Of a stretch of DNA of 64,000 nt, positions 16,723 through 24,963 are shown piece after piece. Source of the stretch: Paenisporosarcina quisquiliarum_A (lineage in GTDB: Bacteria; Bacillota; Bacilli; Bacillales_A; Planococcaceae); contig NZ_JBHZRU010000014.1 in assembly GCF_043641925.1 (NCBI RefSeq), positions 29,166 through 93,165 on the forward strand. The letters run 5' to 3'. The stretch's first letter is position 1. Each line of letters begins with the position of its first letter. A program made the translations under genes and the position numbers. A model generated the notes under the pieces. It saw nothing but the letters and a program-made list of their open reading frames with translations, had not been told where the DNA came from and did not search any database.

Positions 16723-17502
16723 TTATTTTACGTCTAAAAACTCGAGGACAAAATCTAAAAATAGTAAATGCTGCTCGACATTAGGTGCATGTCCTGACTG
16801 TTTAAACTCTACAAATGTCGTAATCGGAATAAGACGTGCTGTTTCTCGTCCTAATTCGGTAGGATTGAGTTCATCATGATCCCCACTAATGACGAGGGTC
16901 TTTGCTGTGACGCGATACAAGTCCTGCGTAAAGTCGAAACCTTCTAAAGCTTTATTCGCTGCCGTAATTTGTTCAACGGTCAACGGCGTTCCTTTTTCTG
17001 CCGCTTCCTTGCTCCATTGACCAACAGCCGTCAAATCATGAAACATGTATGGGGAAACTTTCAGTACTTTCTGAGAGAAAGTTAACCCCTTTAACTCGTC
17101 TGCATATTTTTCGAATAAAGCCTCCATAGACGAAGTTTTTCCTTCAGACTTCGTCGCAACTAACACTAATTTTTTCACACGTTCTGGAGAAGCAATCGCT
17201 ACTCCTTGAGCAATATAACTTCCCATCGATACGCCAATTAAATACGTTTCTTCAATTTCTAAATGATCGAGTAAATTCAATACATCTCCCACATGATCAT
17301 TTAACGTATACGAAGAAGGCTTGTCCGAATCTCCATGCCCACGTGCATCAAGCACAATGGTTCTAAAATATTTTTTTAAGACTTGTACATCTTGATCGAA
17401 CATATGTCGATTGCCTGTTAACCCGTGAAGAAGCACGAGCGGTTCACCTTCACCGAACTCTTCATACACCAAGGAAACATCATTTGATTGAAACGTAGTC
17501 AT
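16723..17502 (-). CDS. Alpha/beta hydrolase
   Basis: A 259-residue alpha/beta-hydrolase-fold protein. The oxyanion block is VLLHGLTGNRHMF, the nucleophile elbow GVSMGSYIA (Ser near residue 95), DARGHGDSDKP the strand after it, the acid is likely in SGDHDELNP and the catalytic His in SGHAPNVEQH. All triad parts are visible. The substrate is unknown; it resembles the esterase/3-oxoadipate enol-lactonase group. First gene of a three-gene minus-strand run. Confidence 0.85.
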   Translation of the reverse strand: MTTFQSNDVSLVYEEFGEGEPLVLLHGLTGNRHMFDQDVQVLKKYFRTIVLDARGHGDSDKPSSYTLNDHVGDVLNLLDHLEIEETYLIGVSMGSYIAQGVAIASPERVKKLVLVATKSEGKTSSMEALFEKYADELKGLTFSQKVLKVSPYMFHDLTAVGQWSKEAAEKGTPLTVEQITAANKALEGFDFTQDLYRVTAKTLVISGDHDELNPTELGRETARLIPITTFVEFKQSGHAPNVEQHLLFLDFVLEFLDVK

Positions 17503-17652
17503 ATCGTCACCTCTAATGGAATCATCTGTTATTCCAAACTATACCCAAAGATTCAAGACGTAACACCCATTCGAAGATAAAAAAGTGGAAGAGCGCCACA
17601 TTGAGCGCTCCGGAAGTTGCGAGGTGAGCCTACCTTGTTACTGCTCGTGGAT

Positions 17653-17748
17653 TTAGTAGTTAAGGTAGCTAGCCCCAATGATGATCAAAAGGATGAAAAG
17701 AACAACCAATAGAGCAAAGCCATTATTGTTTTTGTGTTCGTAACCCAT
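17653..17748 (-). CDS. YjcZ-type small membrane protein, 31 residues
   Basis: A short frame: MGYEHKNNNGFALLVVLFIL then LIIIGASYLNY. The pattern N-terminal G/Y/N tract followed by GFALLVVLFILLIIIGAS is the YjcZ family of tiny, sporulation-linked membrane proteins of Bacillales. GGAGGTG lies six bases upstream of the ATG. Its presence supports a spore-former or a close relative. Confidence 0.85.
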   Translation of the reverse strand: MGYEHKNNNGFALLVVLFILLIIIGASYLNY

Positions 17749-17911
17749 GCCTAACACCTCCTTTTCTAACAGGATGATATAGCATATGCGAGATTTCGCA
17801 GTCGTTTTGGGGAGGACACATTGAATTGAAATAATTTTGTAAGAAGTGAAAATTTTGAGCGAGGAAACAATTTCCTTTGAAATTCATTTAAAAAGTGTGT
17901 ATGATATGAAA

Positions 17912-18152
17912 ACAAGCTGCATTGTGCGTATGAATATTAAGTTTAAACCTTTAAGCTGTAACAGGGAGTTTGAACTGGGAACAGGAATGACATGCCTCAT
18001 TCTCTTCGGACAATGAGGACACGCAGGAGCGTTTCCGAAAACACCCACTTTGAGAAGTGGTGGTTTTAAACTTTCTTACGAAATACGGCAAACGCGGCTT
18101 TTGAACTTTATCTTTCATAAAACCGGTCTCCTCAGGGAGATCGGTTTTTTCT
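17912..18152 (+). ncRNA. Candidate structured non-coding RNA of unassigned class
   Basis: A near-consensus sigma-A promoter (TTGAAA 17877-17882, 17 bases, TATGAT 17900-17905) points to a start near 17912, and a clear Rho-independent terminator ends at 18152. No credible frame lies between. The transcript of about 240 bases can form a closing stem (17914-17929 with 18085-18100), a second stem (17939-17949, AAGTTTAAACC, with 18062-18073, GGTTTTAAACTT) and internal hairpins CCTCATT/AATGAGG and CCACTTT/AAGTGG. Size and the two-stem-around-a-bubble layout recall 6S RNA, but I cannot confirm that class; SRP RNA, tmRNA and RNase P hallmarks are absent. Confidence 0.6.
18118..18152 (+). terminator. 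Rho-independent terminator of the candidate RNA
   Basis: AAAACCGGTCTCC and GGGAGATCGGTTTTTT pair around a short loop and end in a T run. Confidence 0.8.
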
Positions 18153-18186
18153 ATGTTCTTATAGAAATGACTTTCTCCATTTTGCG

Positions 18187-18292
18187 GGTGACATTCAAGG
18201 ATTGGAGCGGTGCATTCAAGGATTCGACCGTGACATTCTAGCATTCACTGGTCCGATTCTAGATTTCACCACCCACATTCTAAAATTCACGT
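18187..18292. repeat. Degenerate tandem repeat of about 21 bases, five copies
   Basis: Five units start at about 18187, 18209, 18229, 18250 and 18271. Each holds a core of the form CATTCWAGRATTC or GATTCTAGATTTC followed by a short C/G-rich spacer. The period is 20-22 bases, two DNA turns. The units are not identical and no frame runs through them. Confidence 0.6.
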
Positions 18293-18424
18293 TTTTTACA
18301 CAATTCTGGACAGGCTGTGTCTGCATAATTCAGCATATATTTAACTATTTCTAACTTATGAACACTCTTTATTCAAACGAAAAAAACTCCTTACAGTTGT
18401 AACTAAGGCATTTACTACCTTAAT

Positions 18425-18982
18425 TCAATTTGAAGGTGTTTTTCTAATCTTAATAAACCCATAAATAAGTAAACCGAAAACAAGCAATCCACTAATCACC
18501 TGACCAGTAACAGTCCATTCCATTACTTCATTTGCCGCAAAAACCTCAATCCATAATGCAGGTATTTTACCTAAGCTACTCGCAATGGCAAAAGTGATGA
18601 AGCTCATGCTCCCAACAGATGCGTAAAACGTCACTAAACCAGATGGCACGAAAGGCATTAATCGCAATCCGAGAACCAATAGAAACGCCTCTCTATTTGT
18701 TGTATTCAACAACCGTTGCACACGTGGTGATTGCTTTGTCTTGTGATCGACATACGTACGTAATCCTTTGCGGTATAACCAAAAGGCGATCAAACTCCCA
18801 ACAATTTCTCCTGCGAGAGAAACCCAAAACCCTCCCCAGAAACCAAACGCGGTCACATTCAATATCGTTAAAAATGCACTCGGAACAACGCCAAGAATAC
18901 TGATTAGTATACTTAATACAATGCTAACAAATACAGCAAAGGGAATAGGCAGAGTAGCCAATAAAGATTCAATAAACGCCAT
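18425..18982 (-). CDS. TVP38/TMEM64 (DedA-like) membrane protein
   Basis: A 185-residue integral membrane protein with the VTT domain: LGVVPSAFLTILNVTAFGFWGGFWVSLAGEIVGS, LVLGLRLMPFVPSGLVTFYASVGSMSF, and a terminal helix before basic IRKTPSN. The family includes lipid scramblase/flippase-type proteins; the precise role here is unknown. It stands alone. Confidence 0.85.
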   Translation of the reverse strand: MAFIESLLATLPIPFAVFVSIVLSILISILGVVPSAFLTILNVTAFGFWGGFWVSLAGEIVGSLIAFWLYRKGLRTYVDHKTKQSPRVQRLLNTTNREAFLLVLGLRLMPFVPSGLVTFYASVGSMSFITFAIASSLGKIPALWIEVFAANEVMEWTVTGQVISGLLVFGLLIYGFIKIRKTPSN

Positions 18983-19219
18983 AAAATCTCCTTAAAAAAA
19001 TGATACTTTTATCGTATCACGACTGGACCCATTAATGGTCAAAATTCACGCTTTAAAAATACGATAAAAACTATTTAACTCCCCCACAGAAGAAAGTAAT
19101 ATTTTTTAACTAATAGCTAGAAAACTCAGCTTTTTTTGCGTATTGTCCACAGAATATTCTTTGTATTCAAAAAAATAAATGGATATTACTGGTATACTAT
19201 TAAGAAGGAGTTGGTTTTG

Positions 19220-19396
19220 TTGAGAGCCTATGATAAATTTTGGAAAGAATATTACACTACAATGGAGCCAATGAAAGTTGAAAAGAACACTGTATTTGTC
19301 TTGGAAGATACCTGTTGGAGAAGTGACGATAGTAGAAGTTTCGAGGTCTTGAAAATGCAAAATGTAGAAGTTAAGATTCTAGGTTTTAAAAAGTGA
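19220..19396 (+). pseudogene. Truncated signal-peptidase-like fragment
   Basis: A 58-codon frame from TTG 19220, with AAGGAG nine bases before it. Its product (KVEKNTVFVLEDTCWRSDDSRSFEVLKMQNVEVKILGF) aligns with the C-terminal 45 residues of the lipoprotein encoded at 7159-7788 (HVEEGTVFVLVDQWWRGTDSKDFGLLPVERIQGTVLGY), including box E. The N-terminal three quarters are missing. The good ribosome site means it could still be translated, so it is either a remnant or a re-started small protein. It is followed at one base by the next gene. Confidence 0.6.
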
Positions 19397-19397
19397 T

Positions 19398-19802
19398 ATG
19401 ACAAAGAATATTTGTATATTAATTAGTATAGTTCTGTCGTTAATTCTCATATGGTGGCTAATTAAACCAAACAATGATACTACCATTGTTTATCATTTGC
19501 CTAAAGGTTTCAAAGGATGTATTGACATATATTTCAATGAGCCTAACAAAAAAGAACTCGAAATTATAGATGATACACTACTATTAATAGTCCCTGAAAA
19601 CGGAAGTATTTCAACTTCATCATCGTATGATTTAATTATGGATTTAGGGTGGTACAAAATAAAAGCTTTTTATATCGATAATGATGGGAAAAGAGTCAGT
19701 GAGATAAATACAAATGATTTTTATAATGTGTCATCAACGACGAACGGAAATTCCGAAAGGATGATGATAACATTCGATTCAAATCAGGAGCATTGTTACT
19801 AA
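19398..19802 (+). CDS. Membrane-anchored protein, unknown function
   Basis: A 134-residue protein with one N-terminal membrane helix (ICILISIVLSLILIWWLI) and an extracytoplasmic beta-rich domain (TTIVYHLPKGFKGCIDIYFNEP). The tail contains a second Cys (EHCY), which could pair with the Cys in KGCID. It is reminiscent of small exported proteins annotated DUF6843, though I am not sure. It begins one base after the truncated peptidase-like frame and probably shares its transcript. Confidence 0.6.
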   Translation: MTKNICILISIVLSLILIWWLIKPNNDTTIVYHLPKGFKGCIDIYFNEPNKKELEIIDDTLLLIVPENGSISTSSSYDLIMDLGWYKIKAFYIDNDGKRVSEINTNDFYNVSSTTNGNSERMMITFDSNQEHCY

Positions 19803-19851
19803 AGTTGTTTCCTTTTTCAATGAATTAAAGGTGAAATTTAAATAGAGCCTA

Positions 19852-19945
19852 ATTCAATTGCGAATTATGCCCTTTTGTACGTTTATTAAGCTACCATTGC
19901 ACGGCAAGCTTCGACATGCCTCAACACAACGGTAGCAGTCATTGC
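19852..19945 (-). pseudogene. Remnant of the 3' end of the Csp/DUF326 copper-protein gene and its terminator
   Basis: This stretch repeats 23390-23500 in the same orientation: a 31-base identical block at 19882-19912 equals 23432-23462 (the last codons of the copper-binding gene), flanked by a decayed copy of that gene's terminator (AGAGCCTAATTCAA). An 11-base deletion after the identical block breaks the frame. So it is a displaced, non-functional 3' end of the gene at 23436-23762. Confidence 0.85.
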
Positions 19946-20006
19946 AAACAGTATTGTTGGTGCCACTACAGCATCGAGAAAGGAGGATGTTTTGATTAAA
20001 AAATAA
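19932..20006 (+). pseudogene. Possible C-terminal remnant of a membrane protein
   Basis: Reading from 19932 gives 24 codons (VAVIANSIVGATTASRKEDV then LIKK) and a stop. It looks like the end of a membrane helix plus a short basic tail. No start or upstream part is present, so it may be junction debris. The call rests only on composition and is weak. Confidence 0.25.
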
Positions 20007-20025
20007 ATTAAAGGAGTTAGAAATA

Positions 20026-20487
20026 GTGGAGTATAAATTCGAAGAAATGACACAAGAGCGGGCAGAAGATATAGCTTTTAATTGGCATTATAATGGTGAA
20101 TTTTCTTTTTACGATATGGAATCGGATCAAGAAGATTTAGTTGAATTCCTTGACCCAGATAAGCGAGGAAACTCGCACTTTGTTGTGATAAATGGTACTG
20201 AGGTTATGGGCTTCTTTAGTTTTAATAAAGTTGCTGAAAGTACTATTGATTTAGGATTAGGAATGAGACCAGATTTAACGGGTAATGGAAATGGCTTAAT
20301 ATTTTTAATAGCTGGAATAGATTTCGCCAAAGCTAAATACAACCCAGAAAAAATAACATTGTCAGTAGCTACCTTTAATCAAAGGGCAATAAAAGTATAT
20401 AAAAAATTAGGGTTCGAAGAAGATGAAACTTTTATGCAAGATACAAATGGTAGTAGATATGAATTTCTGAAAATGATTTATTACTGA
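20026..20487 (+). CDS. GNAT family N-acetyltransferase
   Basis: A 153-residue acetyltransferase of the RimI/RimJ type. Acetyl-CoA block: LGLGMRPDLTGNGNGLIFL; C-terminal block: NQRAIKVYKKLGFEEDET. GTG start with AAAGGAG ten bases upstream. It is the first gene after the remnant of the copper-protein gene and opens the accessory block 20-23.3 kb. Substrate unknown. Confidence 0.8.
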   Translation: MEYKFEEMTQERAEDIAFNWHYNGEFSFYDMESDQEDLVEFLDPDKRGNSHFVVINGTEVMGFFSFNKVAESTIDLGLGMRPDLTGNGNGLIFLIAGIDFAKAKYNPEKITLSVATFNQRAIKVYKKLGFEEDETFMQDTNGSRYEFLKMIYY

Positions 20488-20577
20488 TATTGAAGATATA
20501 GAATAGTGACTTACAAATGCAATTTTGGTTAGCTCAAGATTCCATTTAGGAACTTTGCTGATGATTTAAAATGGAGT

Positions 20578-21141
20578 GTGAAACGAATGGTATATTTAGG
20601 TGAAAAGCCACTTTTAGTTGGACAAAAAGTTATCCTTAGAGCTTTTAAAGAACAAGACCTTCCTTATATAGAAGAATGTTTACAGGATACAGAAGCAATA
20701 AAACTTACAGGAAGTTCTTCCGATTTTAATCGGGAATCAATTCATCATTGGTACAATACAAGAAATGAACAAACAGATCGATTAGACCTCGCAATTGTTG
20801 ATCAATTACAAGGTATCCTAGTGGGGGAAGTAGTTGTCAATTTATACGATGAAAAATATCATAGTATGAATTTTAGGATACTCATTGGACCAAGAGGAAG
20901 GAATAAGGGATTAGGTACAGAAGCTACCCAGCTGATGATTGATTATGTCTTTAAAAAAATCAAACTAGATCAACTTACGTTGAGTGTATATGACTTTAAT
21001 CCAAGAGCTAAACATGTTTACGAAAAGTTTGGATTTGTTGTAGATAGCAGAGATGAAAACGACTTAGAATACGAAGGAGAATGTATAGATTCTATAAATA
21101 TGAAATTGACAAGAGAAGAATGGATGAAGAAAACCATCTGA
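20578..21141 (+). CDS. GNAT family N-acetyltransferase (RimJ/RimL-like)
   Basis: A 187-residue acetyltransferase. IGPRGRNKGLGTEATQLMIDYVF is the acetyl-CoA loop and YDFNPRAKHVYEKFGFVVDSR the C-terminal block typical of RimJ/RimL and of some resistance acetyltransferases (SpeG-like). GTG 20578 or ATG 20587 may be the start. No further evidence points to a specific substrate. Confidence 0.8.
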   Translation: MKRMVYLGEKPLLVGQKVILRAFKEQDLPYIEECLQDTEAIKLTGSSSDFNRESIHHWYNTRNEQTDRLDLAIVDQLQGILVGEVVVNLYDEKYHSMNFRILIGPRGRNKGLGTEATQLMIDYVFKKIKLDQLTLSVYDFNPRAKHVYEKFGFVVDSRDENDLEYEGECIDSINMKLTREEWMKKTI

Positions 21142-21198
21142 TATAAATTATTTTGTCAATATGTATATGTTTCCTATGCTTGAGGAGAGGCATTTTAA

Positions 21199-21483
21199 AT
21201 GAATATATATGTTTTAATTATAATTTCATTGTTCTTATTAATTTTGGTTGGAAATGCTTTTTATGTTGCTTTTAAAAAGTATGAAGAGGATGACGATTTT
21301 ACTGGAGGCTTTGCTACATTTTCTTTTGTTGAATTATTGTTAGGTTTTCTACTGTCAATATCAGAGAGATTTACTCCGCACAGATACCATATTATTATTT
21401 TTAAAGTTATCTCTTTTTTGTTTGGGGTATTCATCTTAGGCTTATTAGTTTTATCTTGGAAAATTTTTTATCCATTTGAATAA
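21199..21483 (+). CDS. Small membrane protein, unknown
   Basis: A 94-residue protein with an N-terminal membrane helix (VLIIISLFLLILVGNAFYVAF), a short acidic linker (KYEEDDDF) and one or two more hydrophobic segments (FSFVELLLGFLLSI, FLFGVFILGLLVLSW). GAGGAGAGG precedes the ATG. I do not recognise a family. Confidence 0.6.
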   Translation: MNIYVLIIISLFLLILVGNAFYVAFKKYEEDDDFTGGFATFSFVELLLGFLLSISERFTPHRYHIIIFKVISFLFGVFILGLLVLSWKIFYPFE

Positions 21484-21586
21484 CGATTACTCATGAAAGT
21501 ACGTCACCTAACGCGAAATTTAATGAAAACAGATACGTGCTCTGTTTCTACTTACCAAATATCAATAATACTAGGGATGGGATTAA

Positions 21587-22321
21587 TTGAAACAAAATAT
21601 CTATGATAATGACATTTTCTTTAAAGGGTATACCTCTTTGCGGGAGAGTGGAATATCCTACAACGATTTTGTTGAACAACCTGCATTAAAATCTGCAATT
21701 TCAAGTCTTAAAGGAAAGAAGATATTAGACTTAGGTTGTGGATCCGGTCAATTTGCAAAGTATTGTATAGACAATGGAGCAGCAAGTGTTTTAGGAATAG
21801 ATATCTCAATGAATATGATTGAAAAGGCTAACAAAGAAAACAAACATGAGAAAATCAATTACCTTTGTATTGCAATAGAAGATTTAGAATTGCATAATCA
21901 AAAATTCGACTTAATCATAAGCTCTCTTGCCGTTCATTATATTGCTGACTACTCAGCCTTAATTAAAAAAGTCACTAGTTTATTAAATAAAGATGGTGAA
22001 TTCATTTATTCAACTGAACATCCAATTGTTACAGCACGGCACGAGATGAACAATTGGGTAAAGGATAAAGAGGGAAATCGATTATATTGGGCATTGGATA
22101 ATTATCAAGTAGAAGGGGAAAGAGAACAACATTGGTATATAGATGGTGTTATTAAGTACCATAGAACAATTTCAACATTAATTAATACGCTGATAAAAAA
22201 CGGTCTTGTATTAGAGGAAATCATTGAACCCCAGTCAACTCCAGCAGGCTTAGAAAAAATGCCGAAATTAATTAATGAAGAAAGACGACCTTCCTTTATA
22301 GTTATCAAGGCAAAAAAATGA
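21587..22321 (+). CDS. Class I SAM-dependent methyltransferase
   Basis: A 244-residue methyltransferase. Motif I KILDLGCGSGQFAKYC (residues about 45-60), the acidic end of strand 2 GIDISMNMIEKA, and motif IV FDLIISSLAVHYI place it in the UbiE/small-molecule group. The YSTEHPIVTARH block recalls methyltransferases of unknown acceptor. TTG start. Substrate unknown. Confidence 0.8.
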   Translation: MKQNIYDNDIFFKGYTSLRESGISYNDFVEQPALKSAISSLKGKKILDLGCGSGQFAKYCIDNGAASVLGIDISMNMIEKANKENKHEKINYLCIAIEDLELHNQKFDLIISSLAVHYIADYSALIKKVTSLLNKDGEFIYSTEHPIVTARHEMNNWVKDKEGNRLYWALDNYQVEGEREQHWYIDGVIKYHRTISTLINTLIKNGLVLEEIIEPQSTPAGLEKMPKLINEERRPSFIVIKAKK

Positions 22322-22447
22322 TTTTCTTTTTCAATAAACGAGTAGAGCTCTTTTTCATATTCAACATTAGGGCAGTTTAGTTTAATAAGGTTTTGGTGAA
22401 ATTACTGCATTACAAATCTAAGCTATAAGACTGACTAGCAACCAGTA

Positions 22448-22693
22448 GTGATAAAATTGATTATTGAAATCGATGGTTATTTCCATCAAGTTGTTCTTTC
22501 TGGGAAAAAGTGTTCCAAACAACAGTTAAAGCAAAAATATTTGCAAGTAAAGAAATTAACTTATGAGATGAAAGATCTTCCAAACGTATTTTGCAGGATT
22601 CATAACTTTGAACAAATTCCTTATGACTGCAATATACAAGCTGATTTTGTTATTGATACTGATACGGATAGGATTTATTCACCCTCTTATTGA
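22448..22693 (+). CDS. Hypothetical protein, 81 residues
   Basis: A small soluble protein (IIEIDGYFHQVVLSGKKCSK, then a basic helix and DFVIDTDTDRIYSPSY). I recognise no family. It starts with GTG and has no clear ribosome site; its length and position between two real genes are the main support. Confidence 0.4.
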   Translation: MIKLIIEIDGYFHQVVLSGKKCSKQQLKQKYLQVKKLTYEMKDLPNVFCRIHNFEQIPYDCNIQADFVIDTDTDRIYSPSY

Positions 22694-22740
22694 ACTAAAA
22701 AGGCAGGAAAACAAAAGAAACTCATTGGTGGTGAAGTATA

Positions 22741-23322
22741 TTGAGTACTGTTATTTATATGGTGAGACACGGTGAATCGCCAAAAGAAGGCAATGAACGA
22801 ACAAGAGGATTAACTGATAAAGGTTATTTAGATGCTCAACGAGTAACTGACATATTGAAAGATGAAAAAATCGATGCAGTTGTTTCAAGCCCATACATAC
22901 GTTCATTATTGACTGTTGAAAAGATTGCCCAAGAAATAGGACAAGAAGTTTTAGTTTTTGAGAATTTAAAAGAGAGGATATTTTCTCCTGAAAACAAAAG
23001 ATTAGAGGATAAAGAATTAGTACAGATTTTGGATAAGTCATTTTTCGATTCAAATTTCTCCTTAGAGGGAGGAGAATCAAATGCTGATTGTCAAAAAAGA
23101 GCTATAAGAGTTTTAAAGGAACTACTAGATACGAAGAGAAATGAAAAAGTAGTAATCGGAACTCACGGGGCTGTTATGACATTGATGATGGGGTATTTCG
23201 ATAGCACTTATGACTTGGATTTTTTACATAGCACATCAAAACCTGATATTTATAGAATGGAATTCAATGAACAGGAATTACTGAACGTTCAAAGAATATG
23301 GGGTGTAAGTGTTAACAGTTAA
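22741..23322 (+). CDS. Histidine phosphatase (phosphoglycerate-mutase-like)
   Basis: A 193-residue protein of the histidine phosphatase superfamily: VRHGES (residues 8-13) holds the phospho-accepting His, SSPYIRSLLTVEKIA the conserved Arg, and VVIGTHGAVMTLMM the second catalytic His. The substrate cannot be read from sequence. TTG start after GGTGGTG. Last gene of the accessory block. Confidence 0.85.
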   Translation: MSTVIYMVRHGESPKEGNERTRGLTDKGYLDAQRVTDILKDEKIDAVVSSPYIRSLLTVEKIAQEIGQEVLVFENLKERIFSPENKRLEDKELVQILDKSFFDSNFSLEGGESNADCQKRAIRVLKELLDTKRNEKVVIGTHGAVMTLMMGYFDSTYDLDFLHSTSKPDIYRMEFNEQELLNVQRIWGVSVNS

Positions 23323-23388
23323 ATAACCAAATTGTAGGACTTCTAAATCAATTGCTAAAACGATGGAACCTATTAAGTGTGAACATAC

Positions 23389-23430
23389 AAAAGAGCCTAA
23401 TTCAAATAGCGAATTAAGGCTCTTTTGTAC
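23389..23430. terminator. Bidirectional Rho-independent terminator
   Basis: AAAAGAGCC-TAATTC and GAATTA-AGGCTCTTTT form a long hairpin with A and T flanks. It serves the copper-protein gene on the minus strand. A decayed copy lies at 19852-19875. Confidence 0.8.
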
Positions 23431-23435
23431 TTTTA

Positions 23436-23762
23436 TTAAGCTACCATTGCACGGCAAGCTTCTGCACATTTGCGACATGCCTCAGCACAACGTTGGCAAT
23501 GGTCGTGGTCATGTTTGCCACATTCCTCTGCACAACGATCACAAATTTCCGCACATAACTCACAAATTTCTTTAACAAATGGACTGTTTCGCGTCATGGC
23601 TTGAATGGCATAACTACACGCATCCGCACATTCTCGATCGAGTCGAATACATGAAACCATCATTTTGACATCCTCTTCTTTGAGACAGGAGTCAAAGCAA
23701 ACATTACACGCCTCTAAACATTCCTGACAGGCCTTCAAACAATCTTCATAGGACATATTCAA
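23436..23762 (-). CDS. Four-helix copper-binding protein (Csp/YhjQ, DUF326)
   Basis: A 108-residue cysteine-rich protein with repeated CxxxC and CxxC pairs (DCLKACQECLEACNVCFDSC, ICELCAEICDRCAEEC, HCQRCAEACRKCAEAC). In Csp copper storage proteins such Cys rows line a four-helix bundle and bind many Cu(I). The start is TTG 23762 with GAGGAG seven bases before it, which gives the same length as YhjQ as I recall it. A damaged copy of its 3' end is at 19852-19945. Confidence 0.85.
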   Translation of the reverse strand: MNMSYEDCLKACQECLEACNVCFDSCLKEEDVKMMVSCIRLDRECADACSYAIQAMTRNSPFVKEICELCAEICDRCAEECGKHDHDHCQRCAEACRKCAEACRAMVA

Positions 23763-23847
23763 ATTTCTTCTCCTCGCTTTCTTCAAGTGATTAGTAGTAT
23801 CCTTCCCTTGAAAAAGCACTTTAAACTTGATTTACCCATAAAGTTCG

Positions 23848-24828
23848 TTATTTTACCGAACCTTTATTCAGTAATTGTTCCCAAGTCGCACCACCATCGG
23901 TTGACTGGTAGACATCATTTTGGAGCGTAGCAAAGGTTAATTCCTTCGTATTCGTTGGGTGCTGTGCCATAAAGATAATGGAGTTCTCAGCAGTTAACTC
24001 AGGGATAGCGAGCGTTTCACCTTCGCCTGAAGCTAAATCAGTCTTATGCAACACCATCTTGTCATCTTTTAATTCAGCGATGTACGCAGCATCCGTTCCT
24101 TGCATCACATAAGTGGTGTAAACGCCTTCGACTGCCAGTTCAAACGATTTCCCTCCATCGTTAGATGTATAAACACCGCGTTCTGTGCCAATCGCTACCG
24201 TATCCGCTTCCGTTGGATGAGCTGAAATATTCGACATTTGCTGTGCGTCAAATCGTTCCATTGCCATCGTTTCCCAAGACTCGCCTAAATCATCCGTGTA
24301 AAAGAATCCATTTTCCATGCCTTCAACCGGCATTTGATTGAATACATAAATCCGCCCAGTTTCATAACCGGCACCTAAATAGTGAAAATCGATTTCGCCT
24401 TCAAAAGCATATTGCTCAAACGATTCACCTAAATTCGTGCTTTTCAATAAACCCAGGGGATTCTCATAGTCTGAGCCAGGTTCAGGATGGCCACTTGAAA
24501 CGAAGCCATCGGATACTGCATGGAATCCCATATAATCATGCTTTTCAGTCTTCGTTTCTTTCCAAACACCATCTTCATACATCACCGGGCCATGATGAGA
24601 GGCAAGCATAAATGCATCGCCTGAAGCGGGGTATCCTAGTCCATGAATATGATCTACTTTCAAATCTGTTGCATCTACATAAAACCCTTCACTCGGAAGA
24701 GTTGGTTCTGCTTGAGTTTCAGCTTTTTTCGGATCGTTTTTAGCGACCGACGAGGGTTCATCATTTGAACAGGCAGAAAGTGTAGCTGCTGCCACCCCTA
24801 AAATAAGTATCCATTTTTTCATGTTCAT
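23848..24828 (-). CDS. BNR/sortilin-like propeller lipoprotein (F510_1955 type)
   Basis: A 326-residue lipoprotein: signal peptide with lipobox LSAC, then a charged linker and a beta propeller with repeated Asp-box motifs (TDDLGESWE, SNDGGKSFE, STDGGATWEQ). It resembles the proteins annotated as F510_1955-family glycosylhydrolase, an assignment without shown activity. It is often found next to copper genes, which fits the Csp gene downstream; whether they act together is inference. Confidence 0.75.
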   Translation of the reverse strand: MNMKKWILILGVAAATLSACSNDEPSSVAKNDPKKAETQAEPTLPSEGFYVDATDLKVDHIHGLGYPASGDAFMLASHHGPVMYEDGVWKETKTEKHDYMGFHAVSDGFVSSGHPEPGSDYENPLGLLKSTNLGESFEQYAFEGEIDFHYLGAGYETGRIYVFNQMPVEGMENGFFYTDDLGESWETMAMERFDAQQMSNISAHPTEADTVAIGTERGVYTSNDGGKSFELAVEGVYTTYVMQGTDAAYIAELKDDKMVLHKTDLASGEGETLAIPELTAENSIIFMAQHPTNTKELTFATLQNDVYQSTDGGATWEQLLNKGSVK

Positions 24829-24963
24829 TCACTCGCTTTCGTCAATAAAGTACCAATGCTGCCCTCATTATACCCAAAATTCGGTTGAAAAGGCTTTCCA
24901 TCTGCCTCTAGTAGGTAAATGAGGTAAACTATTGTTACGACTTTGTGAAAAGGACTGAAACAG

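Noticed and set aside
17951..18244. Frames of 97 and 63 codons over the candidate RNA
   Set aside because: No ribosome site, and they run through the RNA terminator and tandem repeat; the promoter-terminator pair fits an RNA gene better.
18187..18292. CRISPR array
   Set aside because: Units are degenerate, with no constant repeat or unique spacers of regular length, and no cas genes are present.
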